Assembly (NCBI RefSeq): GCF_000186865.1
Contig: NW_008705572.1
Coordinates: forward strand, 827,384 to 891,383
Reading direction: 5' to 3'
From: Aureococcus anophagefferens
Taxonomy: Eukaryota; Sar; Pelagophyceae; Pelagomonadales; Pelagomonadaceae
DNA length: 64,000 bases
Under the pieces are notes generated by a model. It worked only from the letters and a program-made list of their open reading frames with translations, had not been told where the DNA came from and did no database searches. Positions within the stretch are counted from its first letter, which is position 1. Every line of letters begins with the position of its first letter. Shown here in pieces: positions 1 to 9,088 of this stretch. Position numbers and translations under genes: made by a program.

Positions 1-1128
1 TCGACACGCGGCGCGCCGACCTTCGTCGCCGGCGCCGTCGAGGCGACGGCGCCGCTCCGCGTGGACCTGGCGGGCGGCTGGACGGACACGCCGCCGGTGG
101 CGTTCGAACACGGAGGCGTCGTGACGAACGTCGCCGTGCGCCTCGACGGCCGGCGGCCCATCGGCGCGCGCGCGACGCGGCTCGACGCGCCCGTGCTGCG
201 CTTCCGGGTCGAGACGGCCGACGGGTCGGTGCTGGAGACGGAGGCGGCGGCGCTCGCGGATCTCGACGACCGGTCGAACCCGCAGGCGCCCGCGGCGCTC
301 CTCAAGTGCGCGCTCGTCGTCTGCGGCGTCGTCGACCCCCGGGGCGCGCCGCTGGACGTCCAGCTCGCCGCGGGCGGCCTCGAGGTGGCGTCCTGGAGCC
401 GCGTGCCCACGGGCTCGGGCCTCGGCACGTCGTCGATCCTGGCCGCGTGCCTCGTCGCGGCCATCGGCGGCGCGGCCGACGCGGCCTACGACGTCGACGC
501 GCGGCGCCGCGACATCGTCCACGACGTCATGCGCGTCGAGCAGGAGCTCACGACCGGCGGCGGCTGGCAGGACAACGTCGGCGGCGTCTACGGCGGCGCG
601 AAGATCGCCGTCAGCCCGCCGCGCCTCCCGCTGACCGTCGACACGACGGCCGTCCCCATGGCGCCGGGCCTCCTCGACGCCCACCTCGTGCTCGCCTACA
701 CGGGCCGCGCGCGCTTGGCCAAAAACCTCCTTCAATCCGTATTACGGAAGTGGCACGCGCGACTGCCGGGCATCACGACGACGACGGACGCGCTCGTCGC
801 GGGCGCGCGGCGCGCGGCGGCCGCGCTCGAGGCCGGGGACCTCGCGAGGCTCGGCGCGGCGCTCGACGCCTACTGGGCCCAGAAGAAGACGATGGCCGAC
901 GGCGCGGAGCCGGCCTTCATCCGCGACATGATCGCCGCGCTGCGGCCCCGCGTCCACGGCGCCGCGCTCTGCGGCGCGGGCGGCGGCGGCTTCCTCTGCC
1001 TCATCACGAAGCAGCCCAACGACGTCGACGCGATCCGCCGCGTCCTCGAGGCGCACGCGGACCTCGGCGACGTGAGCCTCCACGTCGCCACCGTGGACCG
1101 CGAGGGGCTCACGCTCGCGCGGTCGTGA
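1..1128 (+). CDS. L-fucokinase, GHMP kinase domain (5' partial)
   Basis: The reading frame is open from base 1, so the N-terminus lies outside the window; 375 residues are visible. The fragment opens with the GHMP-kinase substrate motif APLRVDLAGGWTDTPP, has the ATP-binding motif PTGSGLGTSSILAA at about residues 137-150 and the C-terminal glycine motif LCGAGGGGFLCL near residue 325. This order and wording fit fucokinase, the enzyme that phosphorylates L-fucose in the salvage route to GDP-fucose. In plants and some bacteria this kinase is the C-terminal half of a fusion with GDP-fucose pyrophosphorylase, so a fused upstream half is possible but not visible. It converges on the next gene, with 12 bp between the two stop codons. 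A GHMP kinase for another sugar is the main alternative. Confidence 0.85.
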   Translation, partial: STRGAPTFVAGAVEATAPLRVDLAGGWTDTPPVAFEHGGVVTNVAVRLDGRRPIGARATRLDAPVLRFRVETADGSVLETEAAALADLDDRSNPQAPAALLKCALVVCGVVDPRGAPLDVQLAAGGLEVASWSRVPTGSGLGTSSILAACLVAAIGGAADAAYDVDARRRDIVHDVMRVEQELTTGGGWQDNVGGVYGGAKIAVSPPRLPLTVDTTAVPMAPGLLDAHLVLAYTGRARLAKNLLQSVLRKWHARLPGITTTTDALVAGARRAAAALEAGDLARLGAALDAYWAQKKTMADGAEPAFIRDMIAALRPRVHGAALCGAGGGGFLCLITKQPNDVDAIRRVLEAHADLGDVSLHVATVDREGLTLARS

Positions 1129-1140
1129 AGAAGGTAAAAT

Positions 1141-2491
1141 TTAAACCTTGCGCTGGCTCTGGGCCGGACTGGTGCGGAGCGCCTCGCCGAGGCTTTCGCC
1201 GAGGGACCGGAGGGGCGCGAGCCAGTCCGCCGCGCGCGCCTGCGGCGGCTCGAAGCCGTCGGGCAGGTTCACGTAGCGTCGCGTCACGCGCCGCGAGAGG
1301 TCGCAGGTCAGATCCGACTGGGCCGTGGCGAGGTCGTCGGCCGTGTCCGCGAGGCTCTGGCCGCCCAGGCCCCAGAGCGCCGCGAAGTCGCCCACGCGGA
1401 CGGCGGCGCCGGGGCCGTCGGGCGGGCCGAGGTTGACCATGGACATGTCCATGCAGACCTTGCCCGCGATCGTGAACTCGTGCCCCCGTATGCCGACCTT
1501 GCCGCGGTTGCTCAGCGACCGCGAGTAGCCGTCCGCGAAGCCGACGGCTAAGGTGGCGATGAGGCAGTCGCACGGCGCGATCCAGGAGCGGTCGTAGCCG
1601 ACGGTCATGCCCTTCTCCAGGCGGTGCACGTGGCGCACCTGCGCCTTGAGCGTCATCACCGGTTTGAGGACGGAGTGGTGCCGCTGGCCGTAGAGCGCGC
1701 CGCCGACGCGGCAGAAGCCCGCCGTGTCCGGGCCGAGCAGTTGCCGCATGCGCTCGGGCCCGACGAGCTCCGAGAGGAGCGTCTCGCTGTTCTCGCAGTG
1801 GACCATGGGCACGCAAACCCCCTTGTCCCGCAGCGCGAGGACGATGTCGCGGAAGCGGCCGAACTGGCGCTGCGTGTAGCGGTGCGTGTTCGCCGTCGCG
1901 TCGGCCATGTGCGTGCACAGGCCGACGAAGGCGAGCGCGGGCGCGGCGGCGACGCGCGACACGACGTCGACGGCCTCGTCGACGAAGATGCCGTGGTACT
2001 CCTGGTCGCGGCCCGACGAGCCGACGGACGACGCCGACTCGCTCCGCTTGAACGTCGGCGGCGGCGCGGGCGGCGCCGGCGGCCCCTCGGCGAGGGGCCG
2101 GCCCTCGGGCAGGTCCCCGAGAGGCGCGAAGACGTCCGAGAGCGCCGCGCGCTTCGGCGCCGCCGCCGCGCGGCCGTGCGTCTCCGTGGAGCTGTCGAAG
2201 GCCGCGAGGCCGATGCGGTTCATGCCCGTGTTGAGCATGACGTGGACCTTCAGCGCGTCGCCGCTGCCCGGCAGGGCGCAGAGCAGGCGCGCCGTCGCCT
2301 CCGACTCGATGACCAGCTCGATGCCGAACTTGGCGAAGATGGCCCACTCGTCGGGCACGGACGCGCCGAGGACGACGACGCGCACGGGCAGGTCGAGGCC
2401 CGCGGCGCGGAGCTCGAGCGCCTCCGGAAGCGTCGCGACGGCGAAGAAGCCGATGCCGCAGTGGCGGTGGAGCACGCGCGCGACGACCGCG

Positions 2492-2523
<32 letters not shown>

Positions 2524-2745
2524 GGCGACGACGCCCGTCTCGCCCGACTCCGTCGCCTGTTTCTGGCAGGCCGCGCAGTTCTCGATGAGGGCGCCGACGT
2601 CGATCTCCGCGCAGACGCGCGGCGCCAGCTCGCCGCGAAAATTGGGGAGCGACGCGAGCTCCGGCGCGAGGACCTTGACGTAGGGCTCGAAGCGGCTGTG
2701 GTGCCAGCCGCTGCGGAGCTTGGAGAGGTCGTCCTGCGAGGCCAT
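1141..2745 (-). CDS. alanine racemase (PLP-dependent, fold III)
   Basis: The protein has 534 residues from the chosen ATG at 2745. An in-frame extension to 2874 exists but would run into the divergent promoter. The PLP-lysine motif AVVKADAYGHG is at about residues 74-84. The second-domain tyrosine motif TVGYDRSW is near 382 and CMDMSMVNL near 429, as in bacterial alanine racemases that interconvert L- and D-alanine. A low-complexity loop of about 50 residues rich in Ala, Pro and Ser interrupts the barrel at about residues 205-255, making the protein longer than the usual 360-400 residues. There is no clear signal peptide. It is divergent from the multicopper oxidase, with 166 bp between the starts. 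Confidence 0.9.
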
Positions 2746-2911
2746 GTTCTTGCTGGCTGAATGCGTCTCTAGACGTAGGGGTCCCGGGAGGAGCTGCGGG
2801 AGAGGCACTAGTCGACGGCGCGCATATTCTTGCCACACCCGAGGCGGAGTTCGCATTGCCGTCAACGTTGACATTGAGGCTCAAGAAGACTCTTCTGGGG
2901 CTGCTCGAACG

Positions 2912-4822
2912 ATGATGACCCGCGCGCTGCTGCTGTTGCTGCCCCTCATCTCGCATGGCAAGGTCGTGAAGGAGACGCTCGTGCTCGAGGAGTGGGTCGT
3001 CGACTACTTGCGACCCACCGTCGATCGGCAAGACTCGGCCAGCATCCTCCCGTTCCAGCACCCCGCGGCGCGCAAGTCGCCCTTCGACATTCCCGACGCG
3101 CAGCGCTCCGTGAAGTACCTCGTCAACGGCTCCTACCCCGGACCCACCCTGCGCGCGATGGAGAACGACACGTTCGAGATCACCGTGGTCAACAACCTCT
3201 TCAGCGAAGCGACGACGATCCACTGGCACGGCATCCACCCCTTCGCGACGCCCTACATGGACGGCGCGCGCGGCGTTACGCAGGGTCCCATCGGCCCGGG
3301 CGAGAACTTCACCTACCGCTTCGCCGCGTGGCCGCCGGGCACGCACTTCTACCACTCGCACATGGACGCGGTCCAGGCGTCGCGGGGCATCCGCGGCGGC
3401 ATCATCGTCGACCGCGCGGACGACCCCGTGCGCGCCCGCTGGCCGGACTACGAGGACCAACTGGTCTGGCTCGCGGACGAGTGGCGCGACCCATCGGCGT
3501 GCCTGAAATTGGAGGGCGCGGTGCCGGGCAACGACGTCTGCGCGGACATGCGCCACGCGTCCTTCAACGGCGCCTACGGCAACGGCTCCGACGCCTACCC
3601 CTACCCGCTGCTCCCCGTGAAGAAGGACACGTGCTACCGCATGCGCTTCGTCCTCGCGGGGTCGAACACGGAGAATTTGATCGTCGCGATCGCGGGCCAC
3701 AACATGACCCTCGTGTCGCTCGACGGCGCCTACGACGTCGAGCCCCTCGCCGTGTCGTCGTTCAACGTCCACCTCACGGAGCGCTACGACGTCATGCTCT
3801 GCGCGGACCAGGCGCCGGGCAACTACGTCGTCAACGCGACCTACGACTACGCGTGCGCGCTGACCGCGGGCCACTTCATCCCGCCGGGCTTCGCGACGGT
3901 GCCCGAGTGCGTCTTCCACGCGTTCCTCCACTACGACGAGGCCGGCGTGTCGTCGACGCCCCAGGACCTCGGCGGCACCGAGGGCGGCGCGCGGCCCGCA
4001 AAGGTCGCGGGCGTGCCCTTCGACCTCACGCAGCCGAGCCACTGGAACCTGACGAGGCCGCTGGTCTCGTCGCCGGAGAAGGACGAGGCCGACGTCCAGA
4101 TCACGCTGAACCTGGGCATCCAGGCGCCGACCTACGACGGGCCGACGGACCGGCCCCTGACGAAAGGGCGCTGGTACTTCGACTTGAAGGAGCGGGACCC
4201 CCCGCGGCCCTGGGTCGTGCCGCGGACGCCCTTGTACATGACCAAGGGCACCTGCGGGCTGCCCGCGGACATTCCCGTCATCGACATCCCCGAGAACGCG
4301 ACGACCGTGGAGGTCGTGATCCAAAATCTGTCGCCGAACGCGCACGTGCTCCACCTGCACGGCATGCCCTTCAAGGTCGTCAACGTCGCCGATTTCACGT
4401 CGTGGTGCGGCCTCGAGCAGACGAGCTGCTTCACGCTGCCCTGGTGGAGCCCCTTCGACGTGCTCAACAAGTGCCCCACGGAACTGCGGACGCCGGGCGA
4501 TCCGGACAAGAAGACGGGCGACGAGCTCTCGTTCTATTGGGGCTGCGCGTACGACCCGGAGACGGACGCGAAGACGCGGAACCTGGAGACGCCGCTCCTG
4601 AAGGACGTGCTCCAGGTCTGGCAGCGGAGCTGGACCGTGATCCGCTTCGAGGCGACCCGGCCGGGCTACTGGTACTTCCACTGCCACGAGACGCAGCACC
4701 TGATGCTCGGGCTGCAGGTCGTCTTCAACGTGCTGCCGTCGCAGCAGCCGCCGGTGCCGGACGACGTCCCCTCGTCGGGGAGCTGCCCGGCGGTCCACGG
4801 GGTGCACGTCGACTACGAGTGA
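2912..4822 (+). CDS. multicopper oxidase, laccase/ascorbate-oxidase type, secreted
   Basis: The 636-residue protein starts with a signal peptide (MMTRALLLLLPLISHG). All four copper motifs are present: IHWHG near residue 104, FYHSHMD near 147, VLHLHG near 478 and YFHCHETQHLMLGL near 590. Together they provide the type 1 copper site and the trinuclear cluster. The residue ten after the T1 cysteine is Leu, as in laccases, rather than Met. Such enzymes oxidise phenolics, ascorbate or Fe(II) and reduce oxygen to water outside the cell; the substrate cannot be read from the sequence. I chose the start just before the signal peptide because the upstream in-frame extension has the character of 5' flank. 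A metal transporter follows on the same strand. Confidence 0.93.
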   Translation: MMTRALLLLLPLISHGKVVKETLVLEEWVVDYLRPTVDRQDSASILPFQHPAARKSPFDIPDAQRSVKYLVNGSYPGPTLRAMENDTFEITVVNNLFSEATTIHWHGIHPFATPYMDGARGVTQGPIGPGENFTYRFAAWPPGTHFYHSHMDAVQASRGIRGGIIVDRADDPVRARWPDYEDQLVWLADEWRDPSACLKLEGAVPGNDVCADMRHASFNGAYGNGSDAYPYPLLPVKKDTCYRMRFVLAGSNTENLIVAIAGHNMTLVSLDGAYDVEPLAVSSFNVHLTERYDVMLCADQAPGNYVVNATYDYACALTAGHFIPPGFATVPECVFHAFLHYDEAGVSSTPQDLGGTEGGARPAKVAGVPFDLTQPSHWNLTRPLVSSPEKDEADVQITLNLGIQAPTYDGPTDRPLTKGRWYFDLKERDPPRPWVVPRTPLYMTKGTCGLPADIPVIDIPENATTVEVVIQNLSPNAHVLHLHGMPFKVVNVADFTSWCGLEQTSCFTLPWWSPFDVLNKCPTELRTPGDPDKKTGDELSFYWGCAYDPETDAKTRNLETPLLKDVLQVWQRSWTVIRFEATRPGYWYFHCHETQHLMLGLQVVFNVLPSQQPPVPDDVPSSGSCPAVHGVHVDYE

Positions 4823-4913
4823 GCGGCGTGGCGCGCACGCCGCTCTTAATTTCGATCGGGAGAGCGGCTTCAACACGACATCAAGTTGCCCACTTGCCTT
4901 CTGCGAATTCCTT

Positions 4914-6374
4914 ATGGCTTCTTCTTGGATGCGCCTCGTGGCGGTGCTGGGGGTCGCCCATGGCCTGGTCACGCCACACATCGCAAAACGATTCAATCCG
5001 CGGCGCGCGGCGACCCTCGAGCCGCCGAAACAGGAACTGCCGACGCTCCCGCTCCTGCGCTTCGCGTCGCCGGGCCTCGCGGACTGGACGAGCGCGCACC
5101 TGCTGGCGGCGCCGTCGCAGCGCCTTTTAGCCGGCGTCTCCGCGGACCGCGCCGCCGCGGACCGCATCACCGTCGTCGGCGGCCTCGTGAACGTGGGCCT
5201 CACCGTCGCCAAGCTCGCCGCGGGCGTCGTCGGCCACTCGGCGGCGCTCATCTCCGACGCGGCGCACAGCGCGTCGGACCTCGCCTCCGACGTCGTCACC
5301 TTCGTCGCCATGCGCGCCGCGCGGCTGCCCGCGGACGACGACCACCCCTACGGGCACGCGCGCTTCGAGACCATCGGCGCGCTCGTCGTCGGCGCGATGC
5401 TCGTCGCCGCGGGCGCCGGCGCCGCGGGCCACGCGCTCCACGTGGGCGGCCACGCGCACCACCACGTGGCGCCGGGCAAGATCGCCCTCGCGGCCGCGCT
5501 GCTGAGCGTCGTCGCGAAAGAGCTGCTCTTCCGCGCGACGGCGCGCGTCGGCCGGCGGCTCAAGTCGCCGGTGCTCGAGGCCAACGCCTGGCACCACCGC
5601 TCCGACGCGCTCTCGTCCGTCGTCGCCCTGCTCGGCGTCGCCGCCGCGCGGCTCCCCGGCGGCGCCTTCGCGTCCGCGGACGCGCTCGCCGGTTTAGCCG
5701 TCGCGTGCATGCTCGGGTGGACCGGCGCGCGCATCGCGCTCGGCGCGCTGAAGGAGCTCAGCGACGCCGTGGACCACGGCGATCTGGACGGGCTGCGGTT
5801 CCGCGCGCTCGGCGTGCCCGGTGTAGCATCCGTCGCTTCCATGCGCGGCGTCGCCGTCGCCGGCGCGCTCCGCGTCGACGTCGACGTCGTCTCCGACGCG
5901 GACGAGCTCAGCTCGTCCGCGGCGAACCAGCTCGCGGAGAAGACGCGCGTCGCGCTGCTCGCGACCGACGACGGCGGCGACGACGACGGCCGCGCCCACG
6001 CCCACGGCCACTCGCACGGCCACTCCCACGCGCACGACCGCGAGGGCCCGCCGCGCGTCGCCGAGGCGACGGTGCGCGTCGTCCCCGCGGAGAAGACGTG
6101 CCCCGTCGTCGCGTCGCTGCCGACGCAGGCGACGCTCGACGGCGCCGTCGCCGCGGCCCTCGAGCGCCGCGGGGACGTCAAGCTCAAGAAGACCCAGGTC
6201 CACTACGTCGACGGCCTGAAGACCGAGCTCGACGTCTTCCTCGCCGCGACGACCGCGTCCGGGGACCGCGTCGCCGACCTCCGCGCGGCCGCGCGCGCCG
6301 TCGCCGTGGACCTCGACGCGGCCCTCGAGCCCCGCGCCACGGTCCAGAACGTCTACTGGACCCTCGACGAGTAA
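4914..6374 (+). CDS. cation diffusion facilitator (CDF/MTP) metal transporter
   Basis: The 486-residue protein carries both HxxxD metal-site motifs of the CDF family, DAAHSASD at about residues 115-122 and HHRSD near 227, on predicted membrane helices. It also has PYGHARFE and a cytosolic His-rich loop (HAHGHSHGHSHAHD) near residues 361-374. CDF proteins export Zn, Mn, Fe or related divalent cations from the cytosol in exchange for protons. The N-terminus is hydrophobic and then Arg-rich, so organelle targeting is possible. In most CDF proteins the His-rich loop lies between helices IV and V; here it lies in the C-terminal cytosolic part, which is unusual. There is no visible intron. Confidence 0.92.
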   Translation: MASSWMRLVAVLGVAHGLVTPHIAKRFNPRRAATLEPPKQELPTLPLLRFASPGLADWTSAHLLAAPSQRLLAGVSADRAAADRITVVGGLVNVGLTVAKLAAGVVGHSAALISDAAHSASDLASDVVTFVAMRAARLPADDDHPYGHARFETIGALVVGAMLVAAGAGAAGHALHVGGHAHHHVAPGKIALAAALLSVVAKELLFRATARVGRRLKSPVLEANAWHHRSDALSSVVALLGVAAARLPGGAFASADALAGLAVACMLGWTGARIALGALKELSDAVDHGDLDGLRFRALGVPGVASVASMRGVAVAGALRVDVDVVSDADELSSSAANQLAEKTRVALLATDDGGDDDGRAHAHGHSHGHSHAHDREGPPRVAEATVRVVPAEKTCPVVASLPTQATLDGAVAAALERRGDVKLKKTQVHYVDGLKTELDVFLAATTASGDRVADLRAAARAVAVDLDAALEPRATVQNVYWTLDE

Positions 6375-6471
6375 AGGAGCCCTGTTGGAGTAGTTATTGG
6401 TGCCGTGTGAAGGTCATGGTCGAGCGATTTTGACGTTGACTTCAAGGTGAACTTTGGGACCTGCTTGAGCT

Positions 6472-7455
6472 ATGCGTCGCGCTTTAGCCAGCGCAGCTTC
6501 GAGTCCCTGCACCAGAACGTTGCGACGACGCCATCGCCGCCCCCTCGCCACGACCGCGGCGTCGGACGCGCGCGACGCGGCGCTCTTCCAGACCCTCGTG
6601 TCCGAGGCGCGGGAGGCGTCGGAGTGCGACGACACGACCTTCAGCTCCGGCATGGACGCGCTCCTCGCCTGCGAAAACCTCTTCGAGGCCGTCGCCGAGG
6701 TCGTCTCCGCGAAGCTCGCGCGCGACGTGAGCGACACGCGCCTGCCGCGCGCGGCGCTCCGGGCCATGTTCCTCGAGACGTTGCAGGGCGACGAGCGCGT
6801 CGGCGCGGACGTCGCGGCGATTCTGGAGCGGGACCCGGCGGCGATGACGCATTTGCAGTGCGTGGCCTACTTCAAGGGCTTCCACGCGATCCAGGCCCAG
6901 CGCTGCGCCCACGCCTACTGGCGCCGGGGGGGCTTCGAGAACGACCACGTGTCGTTCGCGCTCCAGGACCGCGTCAACGAGCTCTTCGCCGTCGACGCGC
7001 ACCCGGGGGCGACGATCGGCGGCGGCTGCTTCATGGACCACGCGACGAACGTCGTGATCGGGGAGACGGCGGAGATTGGGAGGGACTGCACGATCTTGCA
7101 CGGCGTCACGCTCGGCGGCGCGGGCCGCGCGCGCGCGAAGCGCCACCCGACCGTGGGCGACCGCGTGACCATCGGCGCGGGGGCGACGATCATCGGGCCC
7201 ATCACCGTCGGCGACGACGCGACCGTCGCCGCCCAGGCCGTCGTCTCCGTGGACGTGCCGCCGGGCGCGACCGTCGTCGAGACGAACCGGTTCCTCTACC
7301 CGTCGGACCACCACGCCCTCAAGGAGCGCGACCCGGGCCTCTGGCAGTACGACCCCACGCTCCACGCCCAGGGCGACCGGCCGAAGCGGAGCGACTGCAA
7401 GTGGCCCTACGACGACGACGCGCCGCCGAAGCCGTCCCTCCCCGAGGGCATCTAA
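6472..7455 (+). CDS. serine O-acetyltransferase (first step of cysteine synthesis)
   Basis: The 327-residue protein has an Arg- and Ser-rich leader of about 30 residues, typical of mitochondrial or plastid targeting. The alpha-helical SAT domain follows (QCVAYFKGFHAIQAQR near 125-140). The left-handed beta-helix of hexapeptide repeats comes next, with the active-site run FMDHATNVVIGETAEIG at about 187-203 and VTLGG...RHPTVGD. It transfers acetyl from acetyl-CoA to L-serine for O-acetylserine sulfhydrylase. The C-terminus lacks the usual terminal Ile run of cysteine-inhibited forms, although the final residue is Ile. The gene converges on the FKBP gene, and a 21-bp direct repeat lies just after its stop. 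Confidence 0.93.
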   Translation: MRRALASAASSPCTRTLRRRHRRPLATTAASDARDAALFQTLVSEAREASECDDTTFSSGMDALLACENLFEAVAEVVSAKLARDVSDTRLPRAALRAMFLETLQGDERVGADVAAILERDPAAMTHLQCVAYFKGFHAIQAQRCAHAYWRRGGFENDHVSFALQDRVNELFAVDAHPGATIGGGCFMDHATNVVIGETAEIGRDCTILHGVTLGGAGRARAKRHPTVGDRVTIGAGATIIGPITVGDDATVAAQAVVSVDVPPGATVVETNRFLYPSDHHALKERDPGLWQYDPTLHAQGDRPKRSDCKWPYDDDAPPKPSLPEGI

Positions 7456-7501
7456 GGTTTTGTGTTCTTCCCGTGTCTCAGGTTTTGTGTTCTTCCCGTG
7501 T
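7456..7501. repeat. 21-bp direct repeat, two perfect copies, between convergent genes
   Basis: The 21-base unit beginning GGTTTTGTGTTC occurs at 7456-7476 and again at 7481-7501, separated by CTCA. The first copy begins immediately after the serine acetyltransferase stop codon. It is T-rich in an otherwise GC-rich stretch and lies 15 bp before the stop of the convergent FKBP gene. It could be a recent duplication within the shared 3' end signal. Confidence 0.9.
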
Positions 7502-7515
7502 TACCCTTGGCGCGC

Positions 7516-7995
7516 TCAGAGCTCGGAGGCGACGCCCTGGCAGTCGAGCATCTCCATGGTGAAGATGAGGACGCTGTTCGCGGGGATGCGCTCGCCCTTG
7601 GCGCGCGACCCGTAGGCGATCTCGGGCGGGCAGACGAGCTCCCACTTGCTGCCGACGGTCATCATCTGCATGGCCTCGGTCCAGGCCTTGATGACCTGGC
7701 GCGGCGCGAACGTCGACGGCTTGCCGCGCGCGATGCTGCTGTCGAACGTCGCGCCGTCGGGGTAGTTGGCGGCGATGCGGCCCTCGTAGTGGCACGAGCA
7801 GGGCGTGTTGACGCTCGGCGAGCCGCCCTTGCCGTCCTGGAGCACCTTGTACATGAGCCCAGACTCCTTGACGACCGCACCCTCCTCCGTTGCGTATTTC
7901 TCGAGGAAGGCCTTGGCCTCGGCGTTGGCGGCCGTGTCCTTGATGGCAGAGACGCTAGCGACGACGCATGCGAAGAAGAAAGCGACGAGCTTCAT
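7516..7995 (-). CDS. FKBP-type peptidyl-prolyl isomerase with signal peptide
   Basis: The 159-residue protein starts with a hydrophobic signal peptide (MKLVAFFFACVVASVSA). A single FKBP domain follows at about residues 45-155, with SCHYEGRI, GATFDSS, VIKAWTEAMQMM, CPPEIAYGSR and IPANSVLIFTMEML. These are the usual FKBP strand and active-site segments. It should isomerise prolyl bonds during folding in the secretory pathway or the plastid lumen. The frame extends upstream without stop to 8817, but that part is repetitive and non-conserved, so the start before the signal peptide is preferred. Tandem repeats flank the gene on both sides. Confidence 0.92.
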   Translation of the reverse strand: MKLVAFFFACVVASVSAIKDTAANAEAKAFLEKYATEEGAVVKESGLMYKVLQDGKGGSPSVNTPCSCHYEGRIAANYPDGATFDSSIARGKPSTFAPRQVIKAWTEAMQMMTVGSKWELVCPPEIAYGSRAKGERIPANSVLIFTMEMLDCQGVASEL

Positions 7996-8005
7996 GATTG
8001 ATGCT

Positions 8006-8085
8006 ATGCGACAGCGCTGCAAGCGATGAGACGCCGATGGCCGCGATGCGACAGCGCTGCACGCGATGAGACGCCGATGGCCGCG
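8006..8085. repeat. 40-bp tandem duplication in the FKBP 5' flank
   Basis: Two copies of a 40-base unit beginning ATGCGACAGCGCTGC lie at 8006-8045 and 8046-8085, differing at one position (AAG versus ACG). They start 11 bp upstream of the FKBP start codon, so they fall in the 5' UTR or core promoter. Confidence 0.9.
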
Positions 8086-9088
8086 CCTCGATAGCAAGGG
8101 GTAATAAATAGTATGGGGTGGCAGCTCAACGAGATTATGTTGCGCGAGCTCCTCGTACTGCAACCCATCGTTTTGGGGCAATGTTGACGACTTTTGGCCG
8201 GGGACTTTTCGACGCCGCCGTCGTCGACGCGGCCCCAGACGGACCGCAGCGGTATTCGCTCCCCCGCGAAGGCGCCCGCGACAAGACTTACGCGTCCGGG
8301 CGGTTCGGGTCCGGTGGAAGGAAACCGAGGCGCGCTGGAGGGCACCGTGTCCGGTTTGGCGCCACGCGAGGAAGGGGGTTTTGGGGCAGCTCTTGGACGT
8401 GTTCGCGATGATGATGGTCGTGGACCGTCTGCTGGCGCTGCAGAGCCCTTCGTTGGTACCTATGGATGGGCTCGAGCATCTCAGGACACGAAAAGTTCTC
8501 GACCTCGAATGCCCGCACGCTGCCCGAGAAACTGTGTTGCGACACCGTCGGCGCCGGGGCTGCGCAGGCTCTGAGATCGTGGGAAAAGTGTGTCCTGAAG
8601 GTTTCGAGCCCCCCGCGGGTACCCATAGGGCGCCTCCAACCTCTAAGGACAAGAAAATATCGCACACTCGACTCACACCGCCGCCCTCTCGTCCCGCCGC
8701 CGAACAACCGTCGCGCTCGCGAGCCAACGCAATGATCTCAGCAGCCCAAATTCGCTGCCCCGCCCCGTCGAAGGGTTCCGCAGCCGCGCCGCGCCGCGCG
8801 ACCCGCCATCGTTGCACTCAGCCCGCGCGCTGCGGCGTGGAAGAAGAAAGAAAACGCTAGCGGCGGCCCCGAGTAGTACGAGGACCTCGCGTTTCGCCTG
8901 CCACCCCATCTAGATTTATATCCCCTTGTCGATAGCTCCACGCGGCGGCACCTTCGCCTGCTTTACCCCATATTGCAGTCGCCCATAGAGGTCCATAGGC
9001 TGCCCACCCGACACCGTCCAAAGGTTGGATGAGTATAAAACGACGACGAGCGCGGTGTGTGTGTGTGTGTGCAGGGGGCGCCGCCGCG
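8086..9088. other. 1-kb stretch with no supported gene; diverged repeats and a GT microsatellite
   Basis: Open frames here lack recognisable domains and typical codon use. A segment starting GGTACC at 8456 recurs in diverged direct orientation at 8619. The TCAGGACAC word at 8481-8489 also appears inverted at 8590-8598, so the stretch 8455-8624 looks like a decayed fold-back or repeated element. A (GT)n run of about 18 bases sits at 9055-9072, near the end of the ankyrin gene. I find no tRNA or snRNA. Confidence 0.55.
9055..9072. repeat. GT dinucleotide microsatellite
   Basis: About nine GT units in a row lie 17 bp beyond the stop codon of the ankyrin gene on the minus strand. Confidence 0.9.

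Noticed and set aside
1109..5311. 1400-codon open frame on the minus strand
   Set aside because: It runs antisense to the multicopper oxidase and across alanine racemase in another frame. Its Arg/Ala/Val/Asp-rich composition is typical of GC-rich shadow frames.
8590..8625. tRNA-like T-arm (GGTTTCGAGCCCC)
   Set aside because: The stem does not pair, and no cloverleaf can be drawn around it.
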